The notes under the pieces are model-generated. The model did not search any database. It was not told where the DNA came from and was given only the letters and a program-made list of their open reading frames with translations. A DNA stretch of 64,000 bases from Isoetes taiwanensis (taxonomy: Eukaryota > Streptophyta > Lycopodiopsida > Isoetales > Isoetaceae), in the NCBI GenBank assembly GCA_021234155.1, contig JAJEKV010000057.1:9151564-9215563 (forward strand), given 5' to 3'. Numbering within the stretch: position 1 is the stretch's first letter; the number at the start of each line of letters is the position of its first letter. Positions 21,776 through 32,602 of the stretch are shown here, in pieces. Both the position numbers and the translations under genes were made by a program.

Positions 21776-21817
21776 AATGCCACGGTTCTATTGCGACAGC
21801 AATAGAACCGACATTCC
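21776..21817. repeat. Hairpin: CGGTTCTATTG with perfect inverted copy
   Basis: CGGTTCTATTG (21,783-21,793) pairs perfectly with CAATAGAACCG (21,800-21,810) around a 6-base loop. Weaker pairing extends outward to CATTCC. The same hairpin and its flank GACATTCCTTGGATGGGG recur at 27,146-27,173 and 40,371-40,398, with CTTTCTTCACATC and TTCCACTCATCGGCGTTCTC following in all three. Confidence 0.85.
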
Positions 21818-22149
21818 TTGGATGGGGACGCCTTTCTTCACATCTCCTATTTATTCATCCTCTTATCTCAGTTCCACTCATCGGCGTTCTCTTGAGCTCC
21901 CCTTTTCTGTTTTCTCTTCTTTGGCTCCTCAAGTTTTTGCTGCCTTCTCATGTTCTTCTCGTGTTTTGCACTCTTGTCATGCAGCGCTGACCGTCCAAGG
22001 TTTCAGATGGGCGACCCATGGTTTCCACGATGGGCGATCCATGGTTCACAGTGCGGGGTTTGCAGCGAGCATACAAGTTTTGGATTTCTTGATCACTCTT
22101 GATATTTGTGTTTCATAGACTTAGCTGTTGCAATAAGCAGCTCTGATTG

Positions 22150-22306
22150 CCACTTCTTTGCCTCAGTTTCTGCCCTTGGGGCATATAGCCCAGCTTCGTT
22201 TTGGGTTGGGTTGCTGTTGGTTTTTTCATGCAGGTCTACGGATTAATCACTTCTTTGCCTGTTTCTGCCCTTGGGGCATATAGCCCTGCTTCGATTTGGA
22301 TTTGGG
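22150..22306. repeat. Direct repeat of about 60 bp at the duplication edge
   Basis: The sequence CACTTCTTTGCC...GCCCTTGGGGCATATAGCCC is present at about 22,150-22,212 and again at 22,248-22,306. The second copy is where homology with copy B of the 13-kb duplication starts, so it may have taken part in the rearrangement. Confidence 0.7.
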
Positions 22307-23239
22307 TCTGCGGATTGGGGCATCTGGGTTTTGGATTGAGCGGCCTTTGGCATGCCCCGGATGTAGATCCTCAGCCATCTCTGCTCCCGATTTTTGGATG
22401 TTGTCGGTTTGCATATGTTTATTTTCTTGGTTGTCTGATATCTTCCTGCCTGGAGGGCCGGTTTGTTCCCTATCTGGCTCGAGTCAGTCTGTGTTTTGCA
22501 GAGTATAACCAGGATCAATCTGTGCTAGTATGTTCAACCCTGAGGCGATGATCTTCGCTGGATTCGACCGGATGCAGGTCGGCGACCGAGTTTGCTGCCC
22601 ATGTTTTGCACGAAGCGGCAGAGCTCCGCGCCGCTCGACTCGACCTCTGCGTTCTGTGCTTAGGGTAAGGGGATACCGGGTCGTTGCTTCCCACCATTCG
22701 TTATTTCGGATTTCTTGGTTTTGAGTTAACATGGTTCGTTTTTGCATATGCCCATGTTGTTCCCTTAGTAACGAATTTTTGGTTTTGATTTAACATGGGT
22801 CGTTTTTTGTATATGCCCATGTTGTTCCCTTAGTTCCTGTCTAGTCTTGTTTTGGCATGATAATTCGGGGTCTTCTACTCTCGCTGCTTATCATTTACTG
22901 ACCTTAGTTCATTCCTTGCGATGTGACATTTATTTTTCAACATAGGTGTCTTGCAGGAGTGCATGTGCTTTGCAAGTTGATATAGTTCCATTCCATGGTG
23001 AATTTGATTAGAATAGCACATTTTTTTTTTTTAAACTCCCTATTGTATACTTGAATCGGCTTTGGTGATTTGTGAGCTAGACAGAGATGCCATGGGGCAA
23101 GCTTTATGGTTTGTCCTAGGATTGGTGGCATATCATCCAAATTTTTTGACCAGGTTATCACCATTCTCATGCTTTCCTAGAGATCACTTACCGAGGGTTG
23201 TATGAGATGTTTTGCCTTAAAGCACTTTCATCAAATTCG

Positions 23240-23280
23240 TGGACGATAAAATCATATTCTATTCTATTCTATTCTAATAC
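23240..23280 (+). mobile_element. Non-LTR element tail, (TTCTA)n
   Basis: GTGGACGATAAAATC is followed by four TTCTA-type repeats, the same tail signature as at 20.44 kb but without an obvious stem-loop upstream. The copy B equivalent is at about 36,450-36,490. The 5' limit is unknown. Confidence 0.5.
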
Positions 23281-23398
23281 TTGTGGCCCTAGTTTGTATG
23301 TTTGTATTATTTTGGTGTGATCTTTGCCCCTAGCCTTTAAGTCTTCAACGAGGTTTTCCTTAGGATATCCATAGCTTCGCTTTGCCCGGGTTGCATAG

Positions 23399-23525
23399 TG
23401 GCTTAAATTTTGGTAGTCATCATGCTTCGATATCAGTTTCTTCTGGGCATTGCATATCTCTTTTTTCAAATTTTGGTAGTCATCATGCTTCGATATCAGT
23501 TTCTTCTGAGCATTGCATATCTCGA
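23399..23525 (-). repeat. 63-bp in-frame tandem repeat
   Basis: Two adjacent units on the minus strand encode EICNAQKKLISKHDDYQNLK twice in a 104-codon open frame (23,269-23,583). The frame ends in the (TTCTA)n tail, so its 3' end is not original. The copy B equivalent at 36,483-36,797 keeps the same repeat and frame. No family recognised. Confidence 0.6.
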
Positions 23526-23599
23526 TGTGGTATTTAGTAAAACTTGTATAGTTTTTGACATGATCTTGTGCTAAATTTGACATGGGACCTTTCTTGTAT

Positions 23600-26500
23600 C
23601 CTTATTTTTGAGCATTACTAGTCATATGGTTCGTCTGTTTTCTTATGATGGTCACAAGAGTTCGTAGTTGTTTTTCTCTGGTTCTTTGCTTTCATGCGCG
23701 TTTATGCGGTTTCCTTTTTTATAAGTTCATTGCTCTAGATATGGGTTATAACCTTCATATGCACATGCTTCTTTAGTACAGTCATGCCATCTCCTCATTT
23801 TTTGCTTGATAGTGCAATTGTCTCCATGGTTTTTATTGTGCATATTGACCAAACGTTATTGTATGGAGGGAGAAAATTTTCTTTTTTCAGTTGGGACGCA
23901 TATTTTTTGGTAGCAGACATTTGAACCTTTTCACGAAAGCAGGTTTACATGGGTTGGTCGGAGTGCTTATTCCTAGACATGTAGGTTGATATGCATGTTT
24001 TTTCTTATTGCTATAGTCTACATATAATTTCTTAGTCCCTATGTTTTTACTAATATTTCTAGTTATATGGTTTACACATTTTTTCCCAGCCACTCATTTG
24101 GTCATCTTACTCCTTTAATCCTGTTTGCTCCTTTGCTCCTGTGATTGGGTTTCTTTCTCGTTGTATCTTTTGTCCCATGTTTCTATTTGGATGTTTTGCA
24201 ATTTTTATCCTTTCAACCTCTTTTCGTGATCCCAAAATTATGTCGTCCAACACATTACATTTTCTTTCTTGATCGTCTTTTTCGTCTCGCATTTTTCCTT
24301 ACCTTCTTTTGTCTCATTCATCTTAGTTTTTCTAATTGTTCTGCCTCCTTCATTTGTTCATCTCATCTTTCGCCTTGTCGTTGTTCTTTCTGCCCTGTTA
24401 GGGTCCAGTTGCTTGGCCATTTTGTTTTTGTTTGTCCTAGTTGCGGGGTTTCCCGCAGATTTTCTTATTTTAGGTGTTTACATATAGATTTCCTAGCCCG
24501 TATGGTTGTCTCATATTCCTATTTATCTGGGTTACACATATTTTTTCTAGCCACTCCCTATGGTCATCTTACTCTCTTCACCCCTGTTTGCTCCCGCGGA
24601 TCGGGTTCCTTTCTTGGGTTACATTTCCTTCCATGTATCTCGATACGTCCCCTTTGCTTGGTTTCATTTGGATGTCTTCCGTTTTTATGCTTTCAAGTTT
24701 ATCTTCCACATTTGTTTCTAGGGCATCACGTGCTCCTTGCTCCTCGAGATTCGTCAGTCGTGATCTTGTCTACCTTATGAATATGCTATCTTGGTTCTTT
24801 TGATTTAGGGTTGTCTTGTTCCTTGTGAATACTTTATCTAGTATTATGGCTATTGTTTCCAACATTATGTAGATAGGTTACATGCTCTTTTTCCTTGTGT
24901 GTTCTAGTTTACGACTGCGCAATTGTTTTTCTATTTATGGTGTTGGTCGTGTGTATTCGCGAGATCAGTGCAGGCTCCTTTCTATAACTTCTCGCTTCTT
25001 GCTGATGGAGGTCTTTGAGGGCCTGCTCTTGCTCTTTCTCATAGTTACCTTTGTGTGCTTGTTTGTCATTGCATTTTTCGACCTTACGTTATGCGACCTT
25101 AACTATGTTTGTCTCTATGTCGTTTGTTCCTCTGTTCACGAGCCCTTTATTTTTCCTGTTTTTTCACCATTATATCTTGTTTGTCTCTTTGTCCTCCATG
25201 TTGATCCTTACCTCTTGATCCACACTCCTTCTTCCTCCTCTATTTCTTTCACTTACCCTTTTGAAGCATCTTTTCTTTGGTTTCTCATACTAACCATCTA
25301 GGAGCATTGTTGTGCTTATACAAAGGATTTATTTTTCAGGTTTGTGGCATCTTTAGTCAGGTTTGTTTGCAAGCATGCTTTCTTTGATCTCATATCCACA
25401 TCTCGCATGTAGGTTTACAACATGTTTTTTAGATAATATTTTTTATTTTTGCAAGCATATTCTCTTGGATTTCATAGTCGACTCTTGCAAGCGTACTAGA
25501 ATAACTTGTCATTTATATAGTTCAGCATCTAGTTTACTTGTGTATGTATTGGCACAATTATCTTTCTTTAAGTATCTTATGTGTTTTGGTTCATATTTTG
25601 ATTTGTTTCTTGTGTTTCTTTCATTCCATTTTCCTCGTTACATCATGATTTTACGATCATTGCTCGATTGTTTCTGGCTTTTCATGTTTGGGATGTCTGG
25701 CATGGTATGAGGCATGCTTAGTTCCATTATCTCTTGTCTCCCTTTATTTCATATTTTTTCGTTTGATTTCGTAACTTCTGTTTTATTGCTCCATGGTGAT
25801 GATGCCCCTTTTTTGTCACCTTAGATAATATTACTCTTCTTACTCCGCCGACCCGCTTTTGGGCTCTTCAATCCTGTTAGTTTGTGCCCTATTGCCTTGC
25901 TTACCCCTTCTTGCCACTGTCACAGTTCTCTTATTTCTCCTTTGGTTTTCGGGTTTATCTCGTTCATGGATTGCCATTACAGGCTCCCACATTTGTCTTT
26001 AGGCGTCTTGTGCTCCTTCTGTTCTAGTCGTCTTTTGCATCTTGTCTTTCTTGTGAATATGGCCATCTTGGCTTCACTCCTGTCTTGAATTATTATCCTC
26101 TTTTCGAGGGCTATTCTTGCTAGTTCCAAGAGTTAACAAATTTCTATGGTTTTACTGGTATTTTCTTTTTAGTTATAAAATGTTATCTCCTCGGATTTCT
26201 TTGATTTGTTGCAGTTTACGATTGTCACTATGGTTCTACTAGTGCATGTTGATCTTTTGTTATGATATATCTCTTTTTATAAGGGTCGATTGGACATGGA
26301 TGTTCTTTCTTTGAGTTCTTATCATTTTGAGTTTTTCCTTTCCTTTGGAAAGCGTTACCCTCTAGTATTCCGTGGTTGCATGTTCTAGTTCTGCTTTAGG
26401 TTTTTCTGGTGTTTGGAGATTACTTCACTGATATTTCATATTCTAGGGCCCTTGTTTCTCGGTAGGTTAGATGCTCCTTTTGTTCGTATGTTCTAGTGTT

Positions 26501-27100
26501 ACGATTGTGCGAATCATGTTTTTGGTTATGGTGTTATTATATGTGTTCGCTAGGTCTTTGCATACTTCTCCCTAGAATTTTTTCAGTTCTTTCTCATGGA
26601 GGTCTTTGAGGGCCTATTCTCGCTTTTTCCTCAGTGTTTCTCATGGTTGCCCCTATGGGCTTGTTAGACATTTGTATTATGCAGCCTTGCATCATGCGAC
26701 ATTAAGTATGTTGTCCTTATGTACTCTATTCCTTTTGTTCACGATCCCTTTATCTTCCCATTTCTTCATCATTATGTTTGGTTCATCTCTTTTGTCCTTT
26801 ACTCGTCATTTCTCCTTGTCGCTTTCACTTACCCTCTTGAAACGTCTTGGTCCTTCTTGAAACGTCTTGATGTTTGCTCTCCTTCGTTTCTTCGCCGTCT
26901 CGCCATAGTTCTTTGCCTTCTTAGTGCCACTTTTATCATATTCTTTGTTCTGATTAAACTTTTGCCTAGCCTTTTGTTGTTGTCCCAGTTGCCTATTCTA
27001 TTCCGGTCATCCTTCTTTGCGTTTTCCTCACTTTGGTTGCTCTGCCCTTTCCTCTCGTTGTCTTCCTTTGTCCAGTCCTTTTGAGATAGATTCCTCTTCT
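23600..27100. repeat. Pyrimidine-rich block with degenerate long-period repeats
   Basis: The plus strand is about 70 percent T+C over 3.5 kb. Open frames here read as hydrophobic, Phe/Leu/Ser-rich strings and are by-products of the composition, not genes. Diverged repeats are visible at two scales: 24,060-24,230 resembles 24,530-24,700, and 24,890-25,110 resembles 26,480-26,710 (shared GGTCTTTGAGGGCCT and CTTGCATCATGCGAC or similar). This implies old duplications with periods near 0.5 and 1.6 kb. The block is repeated in copy B (36,820-40,310). Confidence 0.7.
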
Positions 27101-27102
27101 AT

Positions 27103-28126
27103 CGGCCAACTTGTTTGTCTCATAGGACCCATCCTAGGAATGCCACGGTTCTATTGCGACAACAATAGAACCGACATTCCTTGGATGGGGATGCCTTTCT
27201 TCACATCTAGTTCCACTCATCGGCGTTCTCTTGAGCTCCCCTTTTCTAGTTTTCTCTTCTTTGGCTCCTCAAGTTTCCCTTCCGCTCCTCCCTCTTGTGT
27301 CTTTTATGTCGTGGCTCTGTAGCCTTCAGTTTTCCTCCATAGTTTCTTTTTCTCGGCGTGGTGTCGTGGCCTCTGAGACAATTTTTGTTATTCATTTTCT
27401 CTCGGCGTGGCACTGTAGCCTCGAGGTAGCACTAATCGGATGGTTTTCTCGCGATGGTTTTTTCCGCGGACGGTTCCCGATTGGTCGGCTATTGTTTCTT
27501 CCTCGGCGTGGCCTTGGAGCCTCCGAGTGCTATTATATTTTTGATATCTGCACTTTGGCACTAGGATCCATCCTAGGAATGTTATTTCTCGGCGTGGCGC
27601 TGTAGCCTCCGAGGCAGCACTAATCGGTTGTTTTTTCCCGCGATGGTCATTCCGCGGACGGTTCCCGATTGGTCGGCTGTTGTTTCTTTCTCGGCGTGGC
27701 CGTGGAGCCTCCGAGTCTTCTGGCCTATGGCTTCTAACTCATTGACGGGTTATTTTTTTTTTTCAGCCTTGATTCTGCAGGATTGTTTAAGGTCTTGTGG
27801 TTGCCATAGTGCGTGGGGTCGTGCTTCAACTATTTGCTTGGGTTTCCTCGAAAACCTAGGAAGGCATGGTTCTTCGTCCCGATGAGGAGCAGTCACCAAG
27901 TCTTCTCACCTTTGCATCGACTAAGTGGCGGATAAAACCATCTTTTATGTAGTATTCTTCAGTTTCATCATGCTCTCGATGATTGTCTAGTTTCAGAGCA
28001 TTTTAAAGTTCATATTTTTCAAATCCCTAGTGAGGGATCCATTTTTTACTCAATATTTTTACAAAGCTCAATGAGAACACCACTTCACTTCGGCCAACTT
28101 GTTTGTCTCATAGGACCCATCCTAGG
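27103..28126. repeat. 37-bp direct repeats bounding a 1-kb segment
   Basis: A block starting CGGCCAACTTGTTTGTCTCA and ending CATCCTAGG stands at 27,103-27,139 and again, identical, at 28,091-28,126. A shorter version (GGATCCATCCTAGGAATG) occurs at 27,564. The repeat is too long for a target-site duplication and points to recombination or recent local copying. Confidence 0.8.
27350..27720. repeat. Tandem repeat of about 190 bp with CTCGG/CCGAG hairpins
   Basis: Five CTCGGCGTGG motifs (27,352; 27,401; 27,502; 27,588; 27,690) are each followed within 30 bp by CCTC(C)GAG or a close form, making small stem-loops. Two full units (27,401 and 27,588) share the order hairpin, AGCACTAATCGG, CGCGATGG, GACGGTTCCCGATTGGTCGG, hairpin. 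Copy B has the same units at 40,575-40,945 in corrupted form. Confidence 0.8.
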
Positions 28127-28236
28127 TAACGATGCTTAGCTGATCTTTTCGGATGATCAACCACTTGGGACTGAGACACGGCCTAGACTCCGGAGGAGGG
28201 AGCAGTGGGGAATCTTGGACAATGGGCGGGCGCCTG
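28125..28236 (+). rRNA. Mitochondrial 18S rRNA fragment (NUMT), copy A
   Basis: About 110 bases read as small-subunit rRNA: GATGCTTAGCTGATCTTTTC, GGATGATCAACCAC, GGGACTGAGACACGGCC, AGCAGTGGGGAATCTTGGAC and AATGGGCGGGCGCCTGA, in the right order. TCTTTTCGGATGATCA and AATCTTGGACAATGGGC are the plant mitochondrial form (18S, rrn18) and not the plastid or bacterial one. It is far too short to work and has small deletions, so it is a nuclear insertion of mitochondrial DNA. Confidence 0.8.
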
Positions 28237-28579
28237 AATCTCAAGACGCTCCTCAAACCAATCATATACTTTATTGAGATGGGTGAACTTTTCATAAATT
28301 CCAATTATAAGAAATAGAAGTTTTTTTATTAAATTCAAATGGAGTGATTTCGGTTCTGAAAGGTAGAATCATCAATATAAATAACCTTTTCTCGCGTCTA
28401 CAAAGAATATATAACACGGAGAGTGTCTCGTACGTGACATAACCCCTATGCCCCATAATGGATGTAGACCTCCTAAAAAGAGATGTATATAATATGGAAG
28501 ATAGGTATTATCTCAAAACCGTTGTTAGCAATTCATAGTTTATTTGAATAAAATTGTTCTATGTTTGTGTAATTTTGCA

Positions 28580-29315
28580 GATATTTTGGAAAATTGGAAT
28601 TGATGAAGTTGACAGGAGTGAGAGAGGTATGATTGTGCAACTCTAATTGAATTAAATCATTTCCATGCCATTAGGCCCTATGTAAAGGGACAGACCCTAC
28701 TCAAGTAGCACACATGAATTATTTTGTTTACGCCACAATTGTTGGCTTGGTAAGTATGGCAAGTGTCCAAACAAGGAGAGAATAGGCACATCTTTTTTTT
28801 TTGAATTAAAACCAGTAATGGAATATAAATATGAAGTCATTGATGGTCCTATATATGACTGAGATCCGGAAATGGAAGTCGATATTATTGCAGGATAACT
28901 TTTGGGTCAATGTTGAGCCCTAACAATAAAGAAATGGTAGATTCTTATAATGTGAAATGCACGCAGGTGAAACATGTTCAAAAAAGCATATAAGGATCCT
29001 TGGAGTTTGGTTTCATTTGGAATGAAGTTTGGTCGGAATGAAGTTTGGTAATGAGGAAAGTACTATAAGTTCATTTGAGGCTGCGGATATGAGTTGCTAG
29101 AACATGATCCCTGAATGTAGTGGCACAGGTCATTTACTTACTTCAATGAATTTTGTTATGCATCAAGTGGGGAACAATCAATATGAGCTTGATGAAGATG
29201 TGCATGATCATAAAACACAAGCAATTTTGCACAAAATGCGCTTGATTGAAATCACAAACAAGAAAAAGTGCAAAGGTTGCAAAGAAACGAAGAAGAAAGA
29301 ATGGAGACAGTAAAC
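28580..29315 (+). pseudogene. C-terminal part of a transposon protein, copy A
   Basis: After a TTTTGCAG acceptor, the frame pieces read FWKIGIDEVDRSE, HNCWLGKYGKCPNKERIGT and FFELKP, then NNKEMVDSYNVKCTQVKHVQ and finally HLLTSMNFVMHQVGNNQYEL and KKCKGCKETKKKEW. The C-x2-C-x6-C spacing followed by G-x-W resembles the Cys motif that follows DUF7869 domains in other transposons; I hold that link loosely. Frameshifts and stops break it, some of them from consensus error because copy B reads better. The N-terminal part is not in the duplicated unit. Confidence 0.45.
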
Positions 29316-29378
29316 ATAAACTAACAATTCATTCCATACAAACTTGTGGAATTTTAACCATTACCATTGTAAAAATAC

Positions 29379-29571
29379 AATCAATTCAATGCAATTCATT
29401 TGTAAACATCCTTATGTGCAATTCAATGCAATTCTTCTGTAAATTCATTCAATGCAATTCATTTGTAAACATCCTCTTTTGCAAAAATACAATCAATTCA
29501 ATATAGTTCATTTGTAAACATCCTTATATTGCAATTCAATGCAATTCATTTGTAAACATCCTTGTGTGCAC
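29379..29571. repeat. Minisatellite of about 37 bp, five degenerate units
   Basis: Units are built on CAATTCAATGCAATTCATTT followed by GTAAACATCCTT. They sit downstream of the transposon protein stop and just before the LINE. The array is also in copy B at 42,600-42,790. Confidence 0.8.
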
Positions 29572-29707
29572 AGTCTTATTTACATCCGAATTGTATCCTA
29601 AAACACAATCTTATTTGCCATCCCAATTGCATTTTAAAACACAGACTGCACTTGATGAAGGGCATTTCAATTCTACAACTCAATTCCACAATAAAACACA
29701 GACTCAA

Positions 29708-30253
29708 GCTATGACAAAAGTTTTTACATGGAAAAGAGTCAATGGCAGCAGGAAAAGGATTCAAAAAAAAAGAGAGGCCAAGCAAGCTCAGATAGATTCA
29801 GTAACACAGGACCCTGACAGCTCAAGATTTACAAATTCTACTCTGACTATCCAAGAAAACACAGTTAAGATAATAAATAAAGGGTTGGAATGCAGGAATA
29901 ATAAATGCAATCCACCTTTGTATGCTGAATCAATCAAGCAGCTGCTTGGTCAGGATAACAGCACAATCTTGACTGACAACATCATCAACAACAAAAGAAA
30001 TTTGAAAGGAAAAGGGCCTATGCAGGAAATTCAAATTGATCAAGCTAAAGATCAAATCAATCTTGCCAGCACTCTACAAGATATAATGATTGATTCTAAA
30101 AGAGCTGCAACTCTTAGATCAGTTGCTGCAATCCAGTTGAAAAATAATATTAATACTCAGCTGGCAATTTTGAAAAATAAGAGGACGAGCTCTTTGAAAA
30201 TATTCTCTGCAGACAAAAATTCAGGCTATATCAACTGCTATAAACAGGGATAA
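29708..30253 (+). CDS. LINE ORF1, N-terminal part, copy A
   Basis: A basic, Lys/Gln/Asn-rich frame with ATG at 29,711 (MTKVFTWKRVNGSRKRIQKK) runs 180 codons to a stop at 30,251. The same frame is broken in copy B by changes at CAG/CTG sites. Beyond 30,253 the protein sequence goes on in the next frame (KINVADNTEKEELLIMENK), so a one-base difference truncates it here. ORF1 proteins of LINEs bind element RNA; no classic zinc knuckle or RRM is obvious in this part. Confidence 0.55.
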   Translation, partial: AMTKVFTWKRVNGSRKRIQKKREAKQAQIDSVTQDPDSSRFTNSTLTIQENTVKIINKGLECRNNKCNPPLYAESIKQLLGQDNSTILTDNIINNKRNLKGKGPMQEIQIDQAKDQINLASTLQDIMIDSKRAATLRSVAAIQLKNNINTQLAILKNKRTSSLKIFSADKNSGYINCYKQG

Positions 30254-32228
30254 CTCAGATAGCAAGATCAATGTAGCTGATAACACAGAGAAAGAAGAAT
30301 TATTAATTATGGAGAATAAGAGAAAGTTGACTGAAACTGAACTTTGCTCCAGGCAGAAAATTGAGCAAGTTCCACTGCAACATTCCACAGTTTCTTAGCA
30401 ACAACACCAAACTTATAAGGGAGAACATTCTCAGCATGTTGACAAGCAAATGCTTTCAGATAACAATCAACATTTATGTATCAGAGATGGTGACACAACA
30501 ATCGACTCAGCTGCTACAAATACTGAAATAATATGTCACAATAGTTTAAAATTCTGCGATATTGGCTGACTTTTTTCCTTTGTGGATTCCATTGAGCCAA
30601 TAATTATCCCATTCCTTGCCTTCGTGCCCATATCAAGATTGCAACTTTGTTACCCTCCACGACATCTCGAGAACTTTGATAATATATCCCAAAACTCGAA
30701 CTCATTACTATGAAACATATGATTCATTTATTGGTCATGCGGGGATCGATTAACTCTATCGGATCGAAAAGATCCTATACATATTTCTACATCAAAGATC
30801 AAAATGCGTAATAACAATGTTGAGCAGTCTATTGCTGAGCAATTAGTAGAGTTACATGTGGAATATATAGGTTAGGTAATGAGATCCGGGGAATATACAA
30901 GATAATGTGGTGCAGCCGAGGAAGGATAGCAAAAGATAGCACACAAACAAGAGTGCGTAATTATTAAATATAGTTCGTGTATGCGGTTTACGCATTACAA
31001 AAATCTTATTACGAAAAATGAATATACTTAAAATATGGTGGTTTCTAAAGATGGAAATGGAATAGATAGGCTTAAGAAAAACAATCACACGAAACTTTGG
31101 GATGCAGCTACTACCGGGGCAAGTACTTTCTATTATTAATGCTATGGATGTAAATTTACATAATTCGATTCTATTCCTTTTTTCTAGTAGTTACTATGAA
31201 TATTGATAAACTAGATTGAGTCAAGCAACCCCTTCTTGTCATTCTAAAGTCTCAGCCTGGCTCTCATGAATCGACTCGACCTAATTTTCGGGATAAAGAA
31301 AATGATCTATCACCACTATGGGAGGATGATAAATTCTTATCCAATTCTAATCGCCGCCCTTAGTAAAAAAGAAATCTTTGCTACCATAGCTAAAACCAAC
31401 AAGAATTACTCTAGTAAATTTGAGTCTCCCCTCTTGAATCGGACTTCAATCTAAGAAAATACCGAGTCAAAAAGAAATCCTATTAAACCTTTCTCTTCTC
31501 AAACTTTTCTATTTCCTCATGAAGATCCTTTCATGGAATCTTAACAGGATAAAAGGGCCTTTAAAAAAGGAAAGTAATTGCTCAAATGGAGATTATAATG
31601 TTGGCATAATTTGCTTCAAGAGTTAAGGCTTCCAAACTTTGAATGCTCAAATTTGGCTAATTGGATTGCTCCCAGGTACTCCCTCTTCTGGATTGAAGCC
31701 CATCGGCACTAAAAGAGGTATAGCGTTATTTGAAAAAACATTTCTCATTGTCTTATTCATAGCGTCCGATAGAAATGTGATACATGGTTTTAAAAATAAA
31801 GACCTTACCTTTGGAGTGATTAATATTTATACCTCTACTTGTTCAAAAAGAGAAGCTCCAAAATTAGCAAGCTGGATAGAAAATCAAACTCCATATCCCG
31901 GATTATTGGGGAGATTTTATTAAAACACTTCTACTAGAGATCCTCAAACTTGGCAATGATATCAATATGACTAGAACTGAGAAGATAATTTGCATTTTTG
32001 TCTTATGGATAATTATCTTTTCACTCATATCCCCTCTGCCTTACTGAAATACACTTGGTCAAACAAGCAAGAAGGTGACAATTCTTTGTGGTTTGATGTA
32101 TTCTACATCAACAACTCGATAATATACGGGATAATTGTGGTATATATGGACAAGGCCTTTCCATATCCGACCACCATATAATTTCTTGAGACCAAGCATT
32201 TGCTAAGCATAAAAAGGGACCAAATTGT

Positions 32229-32602
32229 CTGATGTTGTCCCCAGACGTCTTTGAAATGCGAAATACGTCTTGTCACGTATTTTTAAAAAAATACGTTTTT
32301 TCTAGCCATACATACCCCACGTCACGTTTTGGAGTTTTTTTTTAAAAATCAAAAACAGTGTTTAAATAGAATAAAACAATGAAATACAACATAAAATGAT
32401 GTGGGGAAGTTGTAGTTTAGAATGTTAGTTTGCTATCTAGGAGGCCTGGGTTCAATTCTTGGTAAGTGCAAGTTTACTATTTTGTGAAAAACAGATAGTA
32501 TTTAAAAATGTGAGGGTATTTTTAAAAATCATGTGATTAATAATGTGTATAGTATGGTCTAAATGGATCCTTTTTAAAAAATACGATATTTTTGCAACCT
32601 TT
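32229..32602. mobile_element. hAT-type MITE inside LINE, copy A
   Basis: This is the counterpart of the 370-bp MITE at 45,472-45,841. Its CAGTG terminus and the target duplication are blurred here (GATGTTG at the left, GCAACCTTTG at the right), as expected if CAG/CTG sites are miscalled. The interior, including the tRNA-like segment, is easily recognised. Confidence 0.75.

Noticed and set aside
24145..25710. Several open frames of 100-211 codons reading as membrane proteins
   Set aside because: They lie in a T+C-rich block where stops are rare and translations are forced to Phe/Leu/Ser/Cys. They overlap in different registers, differ in frame between the two copies, and show no domain.
28122..28304. 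Minus-strand 60-codon frame and possible bacterial contamination
   Set aside because: The frame is a shadow of the rRNA fragment. The rRNA has the plant mitochondrial form and sits inside a plant repeat unit, so contamination is unlikely.
32440..32475. Possible tRNA gene in the LINE MITE
   Set aside because: A T-arm-like stem and D-arm-like segment exist, but no acceptor stem or anticodon stem can be drawn, so it is recorded only as tRNA-like.
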